Positions 10,185-21,099 of a DNA stretch of 64,000 bases are shown here, piece by piece. The translations under genes and the position numbers were made by a program. Source of the stretch: Perognathus longimembris pacificus (Eukaryota; Chordata; Mammalia; Rodentia; Heteromyidae); NCBI RefSeq assembly GCF_023159225.1, contig NC_063167.1, positions 16,619,360 to 16,683,359 of the forward strand. Direction: 5' to 3'. The notes under the pieces are model-generated. The model did no database searches and was not told where the DNA came from. It saw only the letters and a list, made by a program, of their open reading frames with translations. Positions within the stretch are counted from its first letter, which is position 1, and each line of letters opens with the position of its first letter.

Positions 10185-11210
10185 TCAGTACTTCTCTTTT
10201 AAATAAGATCCCACCTCTCCGAGGACTCTGATGCACACCGACCTCTTTCTCTTTCCTCTTGTGAACTGGAAGGAAATCAAGGAGTCAGTACTGACCCGAG
10301 TGGCACTCATGCAGGAGGAACTTGGGGGCATGTGGTGGAGGCTGGGAGAGGGTGGGGCGGGGTAGAGTCCAGGGCTTCAGGCCCTGTGAGGGCAGCCCTC
10401 CTGGACACAGGGTGGCCTGGGGAGGAGGGGAGCGGTGGGTGTCTGGGGCACCCCGTTGCCCTTTATGAAGTGCGGAATGAGCCAGGAGCAGGGTGCCATG
10501 GGCAGGCGTTGGTGTGGCCCTTCTGTGAACCACTGTCTTCTGTGTGGAAGCCAGTGGGAGGCACCTGGGGACCCTGTGACCAGAGCACACTGACCTTGCC
10601 ACAAGGTCATGTGTGCTCAAGGGCATCCATCATTCAGAGGAGAGGCCCCTGCCCCTCTGGGCCCCCATGGATTTGGCCTGCGCACAGGCATGCCTTAAAG
10701 CCTAGGGGAGCTTGGGTTGCTTTTCCTCCACCTGACCTGCCACTCCGGTTCCCCAGGCCTGGTGGATGAAGAACAGGAACGGAAACCCAGGCAGATGTTA
10801 GCAGCAGCACTGGTGCATCCTGGGACAACTCCCCCCGCCCCCACCCCCCACCCCCAGCTAGCGCCTGTATCCGTGTGATCTTGGTGGGAATGACCAGGCG
10901 GGATGGCCAGGGGATGGCCAAGGTTGTGTGTTCAGATCCCCAGCAGTCTCCTGGGCCCTCCCCACCCTCACCCCTTCCTCCCAGGGGAGCCTGACTTCAG
11001 GCACTGCCCGCTTCAAAGCCGGAGAGCCACTAGGCCCCACTTGCTCGTTGCTAGGCAACCGAGGATGAGCCTGCCAGGTCATTTCTGACAACTCTGAGCT
11101 CCTCCACAGCCTGTGAACAGATGGCCCCACCAGCAGCGTGTGTGGACACGATCGCCAGGGCGCTGCAGCCTGTCTTCTGAGTGTGCGAGGACACGCCTCC
11201 CAGGGTGCCA

Positions 11211-11248
<38 letters not shown>

Positions 11249-11400
11249 TGTGTGCAAAGTTCAGGCTCTGGGCAGAGGCTGCTGGTGCTGCCAGGAGGTC
11301 AGGGCCTTGGAGGGAGGGGAAGGAAGGGAGAAGGGCCGAGTGACTGCAAAGGCACAGATCGCATGTCCACAGCTTACCGAAGGGTGTCCCTTGGGAAATT
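10185..11400. other. GC-rich intergenic DNA, no gene supported
   Basis: Long frames occur on both strands because of GC content, but they overlap each other and lack splice signals or recognisable domains. Contains a C-run near 10830 and the (GT)n tract listed separately. Confidence 0.45.
11214..11254. repeat. (GT)n microsatellite
   Basis: About 20 GT units with one TCTG break near the end. Confidence 0.97.
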
Positions 11401-11405
11401 ATTAC

Positions 11406-11525
11406 TCTTTTTTTTTGTATTCTTGGCTTTTTGAGAAAGAATATGGCTCAGGCTGGACCGAAACTCATGGTCCTCTTGCTTCTCAACTCCTGGGATTATA
11501 GGCATGTGCTACCATGTTGGGCTGA
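11406..11525 (-). mobile_element. B1-like SINE monomer, diverged
   Basis: 'cctgggattataggcatg' and 'gctaccatgttgggctga' in minus orientation after poly-T. Confidence 0.7.
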
Positions 11526-11577
11526 GAGGAGGCTCTTAACAATCAGCTGACATCTGTGGGTTCCAACACCTCCCCCC

Positions 11578-11690
11578 TGCTTTTTTTTTTTTTTTTTGTC
11601 TGAGACCGGGACTCGAACTCAGTATCTGAGGCTTGCTTTCCCTTATTGGCTGGGGCTCTAGGACCTGAGCCATGTCTCCAATCCTTTCTA
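11578..11690 (-). mobile_element. partial ID-like SINE
   Basis: Poly-T, then 'gggactcgaactcagtatc' and 'gagccatgtctccaatcc'; the remainder is not recognisable. Confidence 0.5.
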
Positions 11691-11769
11691 TTGTTAGGAC
11701 CTGGATAAAATTTAAGAAGAAATTATAATCGTGGAAGGGACCAATTACAATTCATTCTATTTATTTATG

Positions 11770-11980
11770 ATGCCAGGCCCGGGTGCTGTCATTTAGCTTT
11801 TTCATTCAAGGCTGGTGCTCTACCCCTTGAGCCACAGCTCCACTTCCAGATTTTTTGCTGGTTAATTGGAGATAAGAACCTCATGGACTTTTCAACACAG
11901 GCTGGCTTTCAACTGTGATCCTTAGATCTCAGCCTCCTGAGTAGCAAGGATTACAGGCGTGAACCACCAGGATGCTCAGC
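11770..11980 (-). mobile_element. SINE type B
   Basis: 'tgccaggcccgggtgctgtc' through 'ctcagcctcctgagtagc' to 'gtgaaccaccaggatgctc'; diverged. Confidence 0.82.
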
Positions 11981-12284
11981 TTTACAACCGATTCTATTAC
12001 AGTGAAGCTCACCTCAGAACAAGTGACTCAGTGTTTTCACAGTGCTGACGTTACAATGGTAAGCAATGGCCAGCTGGACTGTCTCTCCCCAGGAGCAGAA
12101 CTGGCCACATAGAGGTCACAATTCCTCCCTGACTCCAGGCTGTGTCAGGGAGATCCCTTACCTGAGGGAGACACAAGCACCTTATTCATTTTCTAACAGA
12201 AATGTTAACCAGCAAGCCAGCATCTTCGTTGTTTTTTTTTTTTTTTCCAGGACAAGGACAAATCCCCTTAAGAATTCTGCACGT

Positions 12285-12532
12285 ACATCTGTAATCCTAG
12301 CAACTCAAAAGACTGAGATCTGAGGATTGCAATTCAAAGCCAGCCCAGGCTGAAAAGTTTATGTGATTCTTATCCCCAACTAATCACCAAAAAGCTAAAT
12401 GTGATTCTGTGGTTCAAGTAATAAAGTACCAGCCTTGAGCAAAAAAGCCAAGTGAGAGGGTGCAGCTCTGAGTTCAAGGCCCCGTGCTGACACAAGAACA
12501 AAAAAGTGCATAGTCTAAAAAAAAAAAAACAA
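12285..12532 (+). mobile_element. SINE type B with target-site duplication
   Basis: AAGAATTCTGCACGT is duplicated at 12270-12284 and 12533-12547, so the insertion boundaries are exact although the element itself is diverged and lacks its usual first bases. Confidence 0.88.
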
Positions 12533-12547
12533 AAGAATTCTGCACGT

Positions 12548-13011
12548 GTCATATGTTTCCTTTCCCCTCATTGCAATATGTATCATTTATCTCCTGGTCT
12601 AACTTGCCTAATTGTCACAGTTTGTTAATTCCATCTGCTGTGGAACAGGAGGACAAATTGTCACTTGGTGACATCCTGAGTGCCGAGTCTCCCGGAAACC
12701 CGCCCTGGAACACAGCTCCATAGGCCCGACGTGAAGGGAAGTGGACAGCAGGGACTGGCCGTCACCACAGCTGCACTGCTCCTCCTCGCCTCTGGGGGCC
12801 GCCTCTGTTCCCGTGAAGCACAGTCATCGACTCCCCTCCACCCCACCACAGGACCCCGGCTTCTTTATTTGTGGTACTGGGGACTAAACTTGGGTTTTGG
12901 TTTTGCAAGATTAAAAAAAAAAAAAAAGAGCTCTGGAAATGGATTGTGATCCTGGTTGTACAGCAAGGTGAGTATATGTAATGTTACCAACTGTGTGTCT
13001 AAACACGGTTA
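12548..13011. other. intergenic DNA, nothing firm recognised
   Basis: Unique sequence; a short SINE-like scrap with an A-run ends near 12927. No gene supported. Confidence 0.45.
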
Positions 13012-13025
13012 AAATAGGCCAGGTG

Positions 13026-13235
13026 GGGGCTGGGGATATGGCCTAGTGGCAAGAGTGCTTGCCTCGTATACATGAGGCCCTGGGTTCGATTCCCCAGCAC
13101 CACATATACAGAAAATGGCCAGAAGTGGCGCTGTGGCTCAAGTGGCAGAGTGCTAGCCTTGAGCAAGAAGAAGTCAGGGACAGTGCTCAGGCCCTGAGTC
13201 CAAGCCCCAGGACTGGCAAAAAAAAAAAAAAAAAA
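13026..13235 (+). mobile_element. young SINE type A inserted beside a type B element
   Basis: AAATAGGCCAGGTG duplicated at 13012-13025 and 13236-13249. The right copy contains the first bases of the next type B SINE, so A landed in B. Confidence 0.95.
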
Positions 13236-13240
13236 AAATA

Positions 13241-13424
13241 GGCCAGGTGCTGGTGGCTCACGCCTGTAATCCCAGCTAGTCAGAAGGCTGAGATCTGAGG
13301 AGCATAGTTCAAAGCCAGCCTGGGCAGGAAAGTCCATGAGACTCTTATCTCTAATTAACCAGCAAAAAGCTGGAAGTAGAGGTGTGGCTCAAGTGGTAGC
13401 GTGCCAGCTTTGAGCAAAAAAGCT
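13241..13424 (+). mobile_element. SINE type B, cut at its 3' side
   Basis: Complete head and the start of the second module, stopping after 'gagcaaaaaagct'. The lost tail coincides with the edge of the inverted duplication that follows. Confidence 0.85.
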
Positions 13425-14104
13425 GATACACGGTATGGCTTGCAGGCGCCCCCCACCCCCCGGCCTGAAACCCTTGGCCTTCTGTGCTCAGCGCATCACC
13501 AAGGGCCCCAGCCCCCAGCCTCCAGCCTGGCTCTTATTTCAGAGGACAAGAACAGCAACATGAGGCGGTTACCAGGCCTGGCATGAGGGCAGAGCTGGGC
13601 TTTAGAACCAAGTAGCCCTGAGATCCAACACCAATGTGGTTGCTTACGTACGGCCTGTGTGCCATTTGAGCATGTTCTTTATGCTCTGAGCCTGTTTGTC
13701 CCCCAGAAGATGGGAACAGGAGTCAGCCTCCTGGGCCTGCGGAGGCTGAGAGCCCAGGGCTTGCTGGTCATTCTCCCTTCCCGTGGTGGTACATGAGCAG
13801 AGGTCCGCACCGTGTCCACAAGGCAGTGCATATGGCATTCAGCAGAGGCCTGCGGCCCAGACTCAGACCTGGAGGTGTTGCCAGGTGGGGCTGCTTTCCT
13901 CCTTTCTAGACAGCTCCTGCCTCCCCCTCATTGGGCATGCACAGAAGCAGGGCATAGCTGGGCACCAGAGGCTCACGCCTAGAACCCTAGCCACTCAGGC
14001 TGAAATCTGAGGATTGAGGTTTGAAGCCAGCCCAGGCAGGAAAGTCCATGAGACTCTTATCTCCAGTTAATCAGCAAAAAGCCAGAAGTGAAGCTGTGGC
14101 TCAG
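13425..14104 (-). repeat. inverted duplication, copy 1 (partner 52141-52810)
   Basis: The reverse complement of this stretch reads through nearly base for base in 52141-52810. A 155-base section compared by eye (around 13470-13625) differs at about seven sites. It includes a MIR-like segment (about 13570-13720) and, at 13958-14103, a type B SINE truncated inside its second module. Confidence 0.93.
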
Positions 14105-14334
14105 TAGAGTCCTGGTTATCAACCCCTGACACAGTCCCTCCCCTTGAGTATAAGAAAAACATGTGATTTGATTCTAAGCGGTACACTATAACAGCGATAA
14201 TGGAATATTACTTTCATGATTAGGTTGCATAAGATTCTCACTTTTAGCTAGCTAGCAGGCTCCTTATTGCCCTCTTGGCTTGCATACCTTGGTGAAGCAA
14301 GTGCTGTGTAGGAGAGACCCAAGTAGCAAGAAAC

Positions 14335-14569
14335 TGGCTGGGCACCAGCAGCTCACACCTGTAATCCTAGCTACTCAGGAGGCTGAAGTCTGAGGATTGC
14401 AGTTCAAAGCCAGCCCAGGCAGAAAAATCCACAAGAATCTTATCTCCAACTAGCCAGACAAAAGTCCAAAGCAGAGGTGTGGCCCAAATGCTAGAGCATT
14501 CGCCTTGAGCAAAAAAGCTAAAGGAGGGTATGAGGCCCTGAGTTCAAGCCCCAGTACTAGCACACACAT

Positions 14570-14570
<1 letters not shown>
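14335..14570 (+). mobile_element. SINE type B
   Basis: 'ctgggcaccagcagctcac' to 'ccccagtactagcacac', with the tail replaced by a (CA)n tract. Confidence 0.87.

Positions 14571-14571
<1 letters not shown>

Positions 14572-14619
<48 letters not shown>
14572..14619. repeat. (CA)n microsatellite
   Basis: About 24 CA units forming the tail of the preceding SINE. Confidence 0.97.
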
Positions 14620-14621
<2 letters not shown>

Positions 14622-14739
14622 TAAAAACAAAACCATAACAACACAAGCCAGAAAATAACTTCTGGCCAACAGCCAGCTAGGACCTGAGACCCATAATCCA
14701 AACGTTTTGAGGAAGTTGGTTCTGCCATTAAGTCCCTGT

Positions 14740-15160
14740 GAACTTGGACCTGGGCTCTTGTTCAGAAAGGCCTTCGGGCCTTCAGACCCCAGCCTTGGCC
14801 AACTAGTGCAACCTTAGGAGAGACCTTGCCTGACTCCTGACAGAGATCCTGAGGTAATAACGTATGTCTTTTGTTGTTGGTGGTCTTGGGACTTGAACTC
14901 AGGGCTTGGGCGCTGTCCCTGAGCTTCTTTGCTCAAGGCTAGTGCTCTACCACTTTGAGCCGCAGCTCCACCTTTGGTTTTTCTGGCAGTTAATTGGAGA
15001 TAAGAGTCTCACAGACTTTGCTGCCTGGGTTGGCTTTGAACTGCAATCCTCAGATCTCAGCCTCCTGAGTGGCTAGGATTATAGGCATGACACATGTGCA
15101 TTTTAAGTTGCTAAGTTTGTGGTAATTTGTCACCTAGCAATGGATAACTAACACCGAAGG
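14740..15160 (+). mobile_element. MLT1-like MaLR LTR, split by a SINE
   Basis: Left part 14740-14867 and right part 15096-15160. The right part has 'taagttgctaagtttgtgg', 'taatttgtcac' and 'agcaatggataactaac', the characteristic MLT1 3' end. Confidence 0.68.
14868..15095 (-). mobile_element. SINE type B inside the MLT1 element
   Basis: 'cttgggacttgaactcaggg' to 'taggattataggcatgacac'. Confidence 0.87.
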
Positions 15161-15519
15161 CTACAGAATGCATTTCAATATCTTACTTCTTTTGGGTTCA
15201 GTTTTGGGAAGCAATAGTTTTTTTTTTTGCTTGAAATTTCAAATATGTGGACATAAAGCTATTCACAAGATCTTCTATTTAAAAACTTCCCACATGTGTT
15301 TAACTTCCATGTAGGAAGGTGCATAAAACATAAATGCATAGTGTCATGTGTAATTATAAAACAAACATCTGTGCGTTCACCACCCAACTGAAGGAATGGC
15401 AGGCTGTTGGCACCGCAGGGGTCCCCGATACTCTTCAGCCCTCCTCAGGGCGTTCATTTAGGATTTTTATACTATCTTGCCTGCCACTAGAGTTCTAGGA
15501 GCCTTTTATGTCAGAAGAC

Positions 15520-15845
15520 AATCCTGGGGCTTGAACTCAGGGCCTCACACATGCTAGACTGGCACAGTACCACAGAGCCACGTGTCCATTCTTGCTTTTC
15601 CTGAGTTATTTTCATGATATGATCTTGCTTCCTGTCTGGGTATGAGCCTGAGCTGTGATCCGCCTATTTTAGGCTTCCCATTGTAGCTGAGCTGACAGGC
15701 ACACACTACCACTCCCTTTCTGAGGAGACGGAGCCTTGCACACTTTTCTGTCTGGGTTGGCTGGTCTGGAACTACAATCCCACAGATCTTAGCCTCCTTA
15801 GTAGGCCGGATTACAGGAGTGAGCCAACAGTGCCCTGCAGTTTTA
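15520..15845 (-). mobile_element. old composite SINE (ID-like plus B1-like)
   Basis: 'cctggggcttgaactcaggg' and 'agaccagagccac'-type ID remnants, then 'tagtaggccggattacaggag' B1-type end. More diverged than the type A and B copies. Confidence 0.6.
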
Positions 15846-15869
15846 TGGTATTTAAAAATAGCTCCTCTA

Positions 15870-16087
15870 GGGGCTGGGAATATGGCCTAGTGGCAAGAGT
15901 GCTTGCCTCATATACATGAGGCCCTGGGTTTGATTCCTCAGCACCACATATACAGAAAATGGCCAGAAGTGGCGCTGTGGCTCAAGTGGCAGAGTGCTAG
16001 CCTTGAGCGGGAAGAAGCCAGGGACAGTGCTCAGGCCCTGAGTCCAAGGCCCAGGACTGGCAAAAAAAAAAAAAAAAAAAAAAAAAA
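15870..16087 (+). mobile_element. SINE type A with target-site duplication
   Basis: Full length with a 27-base A tail; AG(C/T)TCCTCTA flanks both sides. Confidence 0.93.
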
Positions 16088-16179
16088 GTTCCTCTATGCT
16101 ATCTAATTTCTATCTTCCAGCTTTTTTAACTTAATGTAAATAGAACCACTCCCAGTATAGCTGAATTTCATTTAATTTT

Positions 16180-16485
16180 TTTTTTGTGGTACTAGGAGTT
16201 TGAACTCAGCCTGTGCTTGCTAGACAGTCACTCTACCACTTAATCCTCCCCACAGATCCTTACTGTTTTTCAAAAAGAGTCTCACTTTTTGCCCAGGCCC
16301 GGCCTATGATCCTCTGGTTTATGTTTCCTGCATTGCTGGGGTGACAGGCATGCATTACCATGCTCCTATTGGTTGAGGTAGGAGGTTCCATAAACCCCTT
16401 GGCCTTGAAACTGTCCTCTTGATCTCAGCTTCCTGAGTATCTAGGAGTTCAGTGGTGAGCCACCATGCCCAGTCTCTATCTCAAG
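16180..16485 (-). mobile_element. old composite SINE
   Basis: 'ggtactaggagtttgaactc' then 'ttgcccaggcccggcctatg' and 'gtggtgagccaccatgccc'; diverged ID-like plus two B1-like stretches. Confidence 0.55.
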
Positions 16486-16681
16486 TTTAGCACTGGAGTT
16501 ACAGTGTCAATATATCTGTTACTGCTCTCTTTTCCTTGTTTAATATACCATAGCAAAATTATAAAAAATTGTCTCTATGCTTTAATATTATGGATATGCA
16601 TTTGAATTGTTTCTACCATGAATCTGCTTGAGCATTTCTACCCTTAATGTATTTGTACATCTCTCCTGTTATAGCAATCTG

Positions 16682-16985
16682 CTGGGTGCAGGTGGCTCCC
16701 ACCTGTAATCCTACTCAGAAGGCTGAGAGCTGAGGATCAAGGTTCAAAGCCAGCCAGGGAAGGAAAGTCCATGAGACTCTTATCTCCAACTAACTAGCAA
16801 AAAGCCAGAAGTGGAGGTGTGGCTCTAGTAGTAGAGCCCCAGTCTTGAGCAAAAAAAAAGCCAAGGGAGAGAGGACCAGGTCCTGAGTTCAAGCCCCAGT
16901 ACCAGCACACACAGACACAAGGGGGAATTTATACTTGGCTAGCAAGCACAAGGCCCTGAGTTCAAACCCTAGTAATCCTCTCTCA
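16682..16985 (+). mobile_element. SINE type B followed by an ID-like scrap
   Basis: 16682-16918 is type B ('gctgggtgcaggtggctcc' onward); 16920-16985 has 'aaggccctgagttcaaaccc'. Confidence 0.8.
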
Positions 16986-17159
16986 AATAGGAATTTGACT
17001 TGAATTACCTGGGTGGGCCCAAAGTAATCCTGGGAGGGGTGTGTGTGTTACTATTTGGAAGAGGGAGTGTCAGCACTATGAGGTGAGGGGTTCCACGGGT
17101 CCCAGCGGATTTGCAGGAGGGGACCCCTAGAAAGCAGGAAAGGGCATTCCCAGGAGAGC

Positions 17160-17285
17160 CCCAGGAAGAAACGCACGGCTTGCTAACACCTCGGTGTTAG
17201 GCCACTATGTCAGACGTGTGACTTCCAGACAAGACAGTAAACCTGTGGCCATTTGTTACAGCAGCAACAGGAATGAATACATGAA
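17160..17285 (+). mobile_element. MLT1-like MaLR LTR 3' end
   Basis: 'ctgtggccatttgttacagc' and 'agcaacaggaatgaatac' are typical of the MaLR LTR terminus. The 5' part, back to about 17060, is uncertain. Confidence 0.55.
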
Positions 17286-17504
17286 GGCCCAACACCTTCC
17301 CTCGCCACTGGGCATTGCTGAGCACCGGAGTGGCACCAGCCCCTGGGGTTCCCCAGGTGTCCTCCAAAGATCTGCAAAGTAAAATCAAGTCTCATATGAA
17401 CATTCAGACATTATTTGCCTTTGTCATTCTTTCAAGAGCATGGAAGTTTCTAGAGGCTACATGACAAGTGCTCCCTTATTTATTTCTGTTTTTGAAAGTT
17501 CTTC

Positions 17505-17745
17505 TTGCTTTTCTTTTTATTTGTGACAGTACTGGGGTTTGAACTCAGGGCCTCTCATTCTCCCTTGGCTCTTTTGCTCAAGATGGGCACTACCACTTGA
17601 GCCATAGCTCCACTTCGAACTTTTGGTGGCTAACTGGAAATAGAAGTCTCGTGGACTTTTCTGCCTGGGCTGCCTTTGAACTTGGATCCTCAGATCTCAG
17701 CCTCCTGAGTAGCTAGGATTATAGGCGTGAGCTACCAGGGTCCCT
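17505..17745 (-). mobile_element. SINE type B
   Basis: 'gacagtactggggtttgaac' to 'gcgtgagctaccagggtccc'. Confidence 0.88.
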
Positions 17746-17749
17746 ACAC

Positions 17750-18684
17750 GTTATTTTCCATCAAAATCTTTTATTAACATGCAACGAGCTTCATCATTTT
17801 AACAAAGCTTTAACTGCCAAGCTAATAAAATTGCTAAGTCACCTTAAAAACCCTTCCGGGTTCTTGATTATTCCCCTAAGTGCGGAGGGTTCCTGAGGTA
17901 AAACAACATTTGAGAAGCACTGCCTTAAAGGAGCCACTTGACGCTGGCTGGCCATGCGGACCCCTCCTCCGTGGAGCGGCCCCGTGTCACCTGTCACACT
18001 GGCAAGCCCGACCTGGGCTGCCTCTGTCGTACAATGTCCCCGCCACCAGGAGCGGTGGGCCGGATTAGAGCAGGCAGGGCCAGGCAGGCAGGAAGGCGGC
18101 GCGGCCAGGCCGGTGGGGTGGGCCACACGCTTTGCATCAGTGGCCAGCCCATGCTTCCTCTCCTAGGCACAGTGCAGAAGCCCAGGGCCTTCTGTCCCCT
18201 CAACTCTTTGTCCAGAGGATCTGGGGTACTTAATGCCCCACCCCTAAACCTCATCCAGGGACTACAGAGAGGATTTCTCTTAGTTGGGCGTTGTTCTCTG
18301 TGCGTGGCTGAACCAGAAGGGTCAAAGGCACAAGATATAGAGTGATTCTAGAAGGAAAAGAAGCTCCTGCTACACAAAGGAAGAGGATGAATGGAATCCA
18401 GAGGACTCACTGGGAGCACCCCTACCCCCCACCCCAGTTCTCTAATAAGGATGATCCCTGGGAAATGGCGCCCCAGCAAATGTCAGGACAGTAGGAAGTT
18501 AGCTACCTAGGGGCAAAGGTTTTGGACTCCTCACCAGATAACCCCGACAAGCCATGACTGGGCCATGAAAAGGAACATAGAAGCCTGTAGTCTCAGCTGC
18601 CACCTGAGCTACATAGAGGGCTTTGCGGTGAGACTTTGTTTCCATGACCAAACAATAAAGACCTTGACTGGGGTGGAAGGATGT
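17750..18684. other. intergenic DNA with a GC-rich core
   Basis: 17940-18170 is GC- and CpG-richer than its surroundings, but no exon, promoter pair or repeat was recognised. Overlapping open frames there are by-products of composition. Confidence 0.4.
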
Positions 18685-18770
18685 GGGTTTGTTTTAGTGG
18701 TTGTGGGGTTCAAACTCAGCATTATGCTCACTATTCAGGTGCTCTACCACTTTGAGCCACACTTCGGCTA
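18685..18770 (-). mobile_element. SINE fragment
   Basis: 'ttgtggggttcaaactcagc' to 'ctaccactttgagccacact', tail-side module only. Confidence 0.6.
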
Positions 18771-18847
18771 GGGGTGGTGGACGTGACAAGTGCTATCTTA
18801 GGTTTTCTGAAGAAAGGCTACAGAAGTTGGAGGGGGGGAGGCGTGGG

Positions 18848-19405
18848 GGCTGGTGGTTCTCACCTGTAATCCTAGCTACGCAGGAGGCTGAGATCTGAGG
18901 ATTCTGATTCAAAGCCAACCCGGGCAGGAAAGTCTGTAAGACTTTTATCTCCTAACTGTAAGGTCCACACCTGGGAGGGCTCCATGCACATACCCCCCAC
19001 CTGTTTAAGTCTTTTCCCAGTACCTGAGTTACCTAGGTAACTGGAACACCTGGAGGCAGTTACCTCCTCCTTCTCTGAGGTCACATCCAATCCACCTGGC
19101 CATGTCTCCCACCCTTTCCTATATAATCCGGCTCAACACAGTCCTCTTGTCCTTCCTTTTCTCTCTTACTCTCTTTTGCTCTTTTTCCCTTCTTCCTTTC
19201 CCTCTGTCTCCCCAAGCCTCCATTTTGTGTGGGTTGGCAGTTTGCTTTCCCCCCAATAAGCTTTCTGCCTGAACTATGTGGTGGGTTTCCTTTCCAGTGA
19301 ACCTTACACTAACCACCAGAAAACCAGAAACGGTGCTAGCCATGAGCTGAAGAACTCAGGGACAGTGCCCAGGCCCAGAGTTCAAGCCCCACAACCAACA
19401 AAAAA
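18848..19405 (+). mobile_element. SINE type B split by a solo LTR
   Basis: Left half 18848-18956 and right half 19314-19405 rejoin at 'atctcctaac / ctaaccaccag', matching the expected type B interior. Confidence 0.92.
18957..19308 (+). mobile_element. solo LTR of an endogenous retrovirus
   Basis: 352 bp beginning TGTAAGGT and ending ACCTTACA (perfect 8-bp inverted termini), flanked by the 5-bp duplication CTAAC (18952-18956, 19309-19313). Contains a TATATAA box at 19120-19126, a polypyrimidine stretch 19140-19205, and an AATAAG polyadenylation-like signal at 19255-19260. No internal viral region remains, so it arose by LTR-LTR recombination. The family was not identified. Confidence 0.93.
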
Positions 19406-19589
19406 CAAAAGTCGGGGGGGGGGGGCGGTAATGACCATGGTTTTCTGTCATTTGTGTCTCTTGTTCTAAAATGCCCTGGTGAGGCTGTGATCTGGCAGTC
19501 TCCAGGCTAGTAGAAGACAGATGGTAAGGTTAGGGTGTTGGTAAGATTTTGTTTTTCCTGTTGAGGATGAAGGATTCCCCTCCCCTTCC

Positions 19590-19960
19590 ATTTAAGAAAA
19601 ATTAAGGTGAAATTCGCGTAACAAAATTTGCCACTTTTTTTTTTTTTTTTTTTTTTTTGGCCAGTCCTGGGCCTTGGACTCAGGGCCTGAGCACTGTCCC
19701 TGGCTTCTTCCCGCTCAAGGCTAGCACTCTGCCACTTGAGCCACAGCGCCGCTTCTGGCCGTTTTCTATATATGTGGTGCTGGGGAATCGAACCTAGGGC
19801 CTCGTGTATCCGAGGCAGGCACTCTTGCCACTAGGCTATATCCCCAGCCCAAAATTTGCCACTTTAAAGTGAACAATCCCGTAGCTTTAATGCATGCACG
19901 ATATTATAGAACCATCACAGCCGACTCCCAAAGCCTTTTCATCGTGTCAAACAAATTCTG
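19590..19960 (-). mobile_element. L1 3'-end fragment split by a SINE
   Basis: 'acaaaatttgccactttaaa' and 'atagaaccatcacagccgac' with 'cttttcatcgtgtc' resemble antisense mammalian L1 3' sequence on both sides of the SINE. Confidence 0.5.
19638..19850 (-). mobile_element. young-subfamily SINE type A
   Basis: AAAATTTGCCACTTT is duplicated at 19623-19637 and 19851-19865. Carries the diagnostic 'cgccgcttctggccg', 'gaacctagggcctcgtg' and 'tatccgaggcaggcac' shared with the copies at 21.2, 37.1 and 48.2 kb. Confidence 0.97.
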
Positions 19961-20165
19961 TAAGCACTACTGGGATTTGAACTCAAGGTCTTATAACATG
20001 TCCGTCCCCCCCTCCAAATGACAGAAGTTGGTGCTAAGGGGCGAGGAATGGCTCTGCTCAGATGCCCTTCCCTTCTCTCCATTGGCTCCCTCAGGCTGCC
20101 TTCTCTACTGGCTTTCAGTGGGTTTGGCCAAAGGGGCCATGGATAGAAGCTTAAGAAATAACATT

Positions 20166-20189
20166 TGGCCTGGCCTGGCCTGGCCTGGG
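20166..20189. repeat. short (GGCCT)n tandem repeat
   Basis: Four to five GGCCT units in otherwise unique DNA. Confidence 0.85.
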
Positions 20190-20289
20190 CAGGGGCTGTG
20201 CTCTGCTACCCACAGCCTTAGCCCTAGCTAAGCAGCTCCTCCCAGTTACAGCTGCCCCTCTGGCCTCCTCAGCTCAGAGGGTTAGGATA

Positions 20290-20447
20290 CTTTGTTGCTT
20301 TTTCTTTCTTTGCTTTCCAGTCTTTTCAGAAAGGGTCTTGCTACAGTAGCTCAGACTGGCCTCAGACTCACAGTCCTCAAACTCCTGCCTTGGCCTCCCC
20401 AGTGCTGGGATTATAAGCCTGTAGGCTTGAGCCACCATGCCTGGTAT
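20290..20447 (-). mobile_element. B1-like SINE monomer
   Basis: 'cagtgctgggattataagcc' and 'gagccaccatgcctgg' in minus orientation; 'agaaagggtcttgctacag' marks the tail side. Confidence 0.82.
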
Positions 20448-20887
20448 GCTAGGGGTTGTAATGGACTCCTGCAGTGAGTCCCTGTAGCCTCATCCCTGGG
20501 AGGGTCCCACAGCCCTGCCCACACCCTTTGAAGATACGGCGCATCTAAGCTACCACAGGAATGCACAAAATGGTTCCTCCCTTCAGTCCCTTTGGCACCA
20601 CCCACCTCAGACTTCATGAGTCAAACCAGCTTCATACTTATGCCCCAGGCTGGGCAGGGAAGTCTCTGGCTGGCTCAGGTTCCACGGAAACCTAGGATGT
20701 GAGCTGGGGTCACACTGCCCCCTGGTGGTCAGCTCCCAGAACTGTACCTCTGACGTCCTACTGTTGAGCTGAGACCAGTAAATCCCAGAGCACAGCTCAT
20801 CCCCTGGTTACGGGTCCTGTTTCACAGGTAAGAATACAAGGCTTTGGTGACTTTCCATTTGCCCTTGGTTTAAAAAATCCAAAATCC
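20448..20887. other. intergenic DNA, nothing recognised
   Basis: No repeat or gene identified. Confidence 0.5.
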
Positions 20888-20985
20888 TGGACTGAAGACA
20901 TGGCTCAAGCAGTACAGCACTTGCTTAGCAAACACAATCCCCAAGTACAGACCTCAGTTTCACCAAAATGACAAAAAGAACCAAA
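20888..20985 (+). mobile_element. ID-like SINE monomer
   Basis: 'gacatggctcaagcagtaca' with 'acttgcttagcaaacacaa': tRNA-like A-box/B-box arrangement and an A-rich tail. Confidence 0.65.
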
Positions 20986-21099
20986 AATCTTAACTATGGG
21001 CTTCTAAGTTCCTCCTGGGGCTGACTCAACTGCACTGGCCTATTACTGATTTACCTTGGTAGCACTGGCATTTTAACTTAATCTTTACACTGGCTTGCT

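Larger units (their letters stand above)
15225..16670 (-). mobile_element. ancient L1 3'-end remnants, interrupted by SINEs
   Basis: Unmasked pieces at 15225-15480, 16090-16175 and 16505-16670 resemble antisense L1 3' UTR ('cgttcaccacccaactgaag', 'ggatatgcatttgaattgt'). Heavily diverged; orientation inferred. Confidence 0.4.

Noticed and set aside
17940..18350. GC- and CpG-richer stretch considered as a CpG island or exon
   Set aside because: No exon with splice sites or recognisable protein, and it is downstream of the gene's 3' end.
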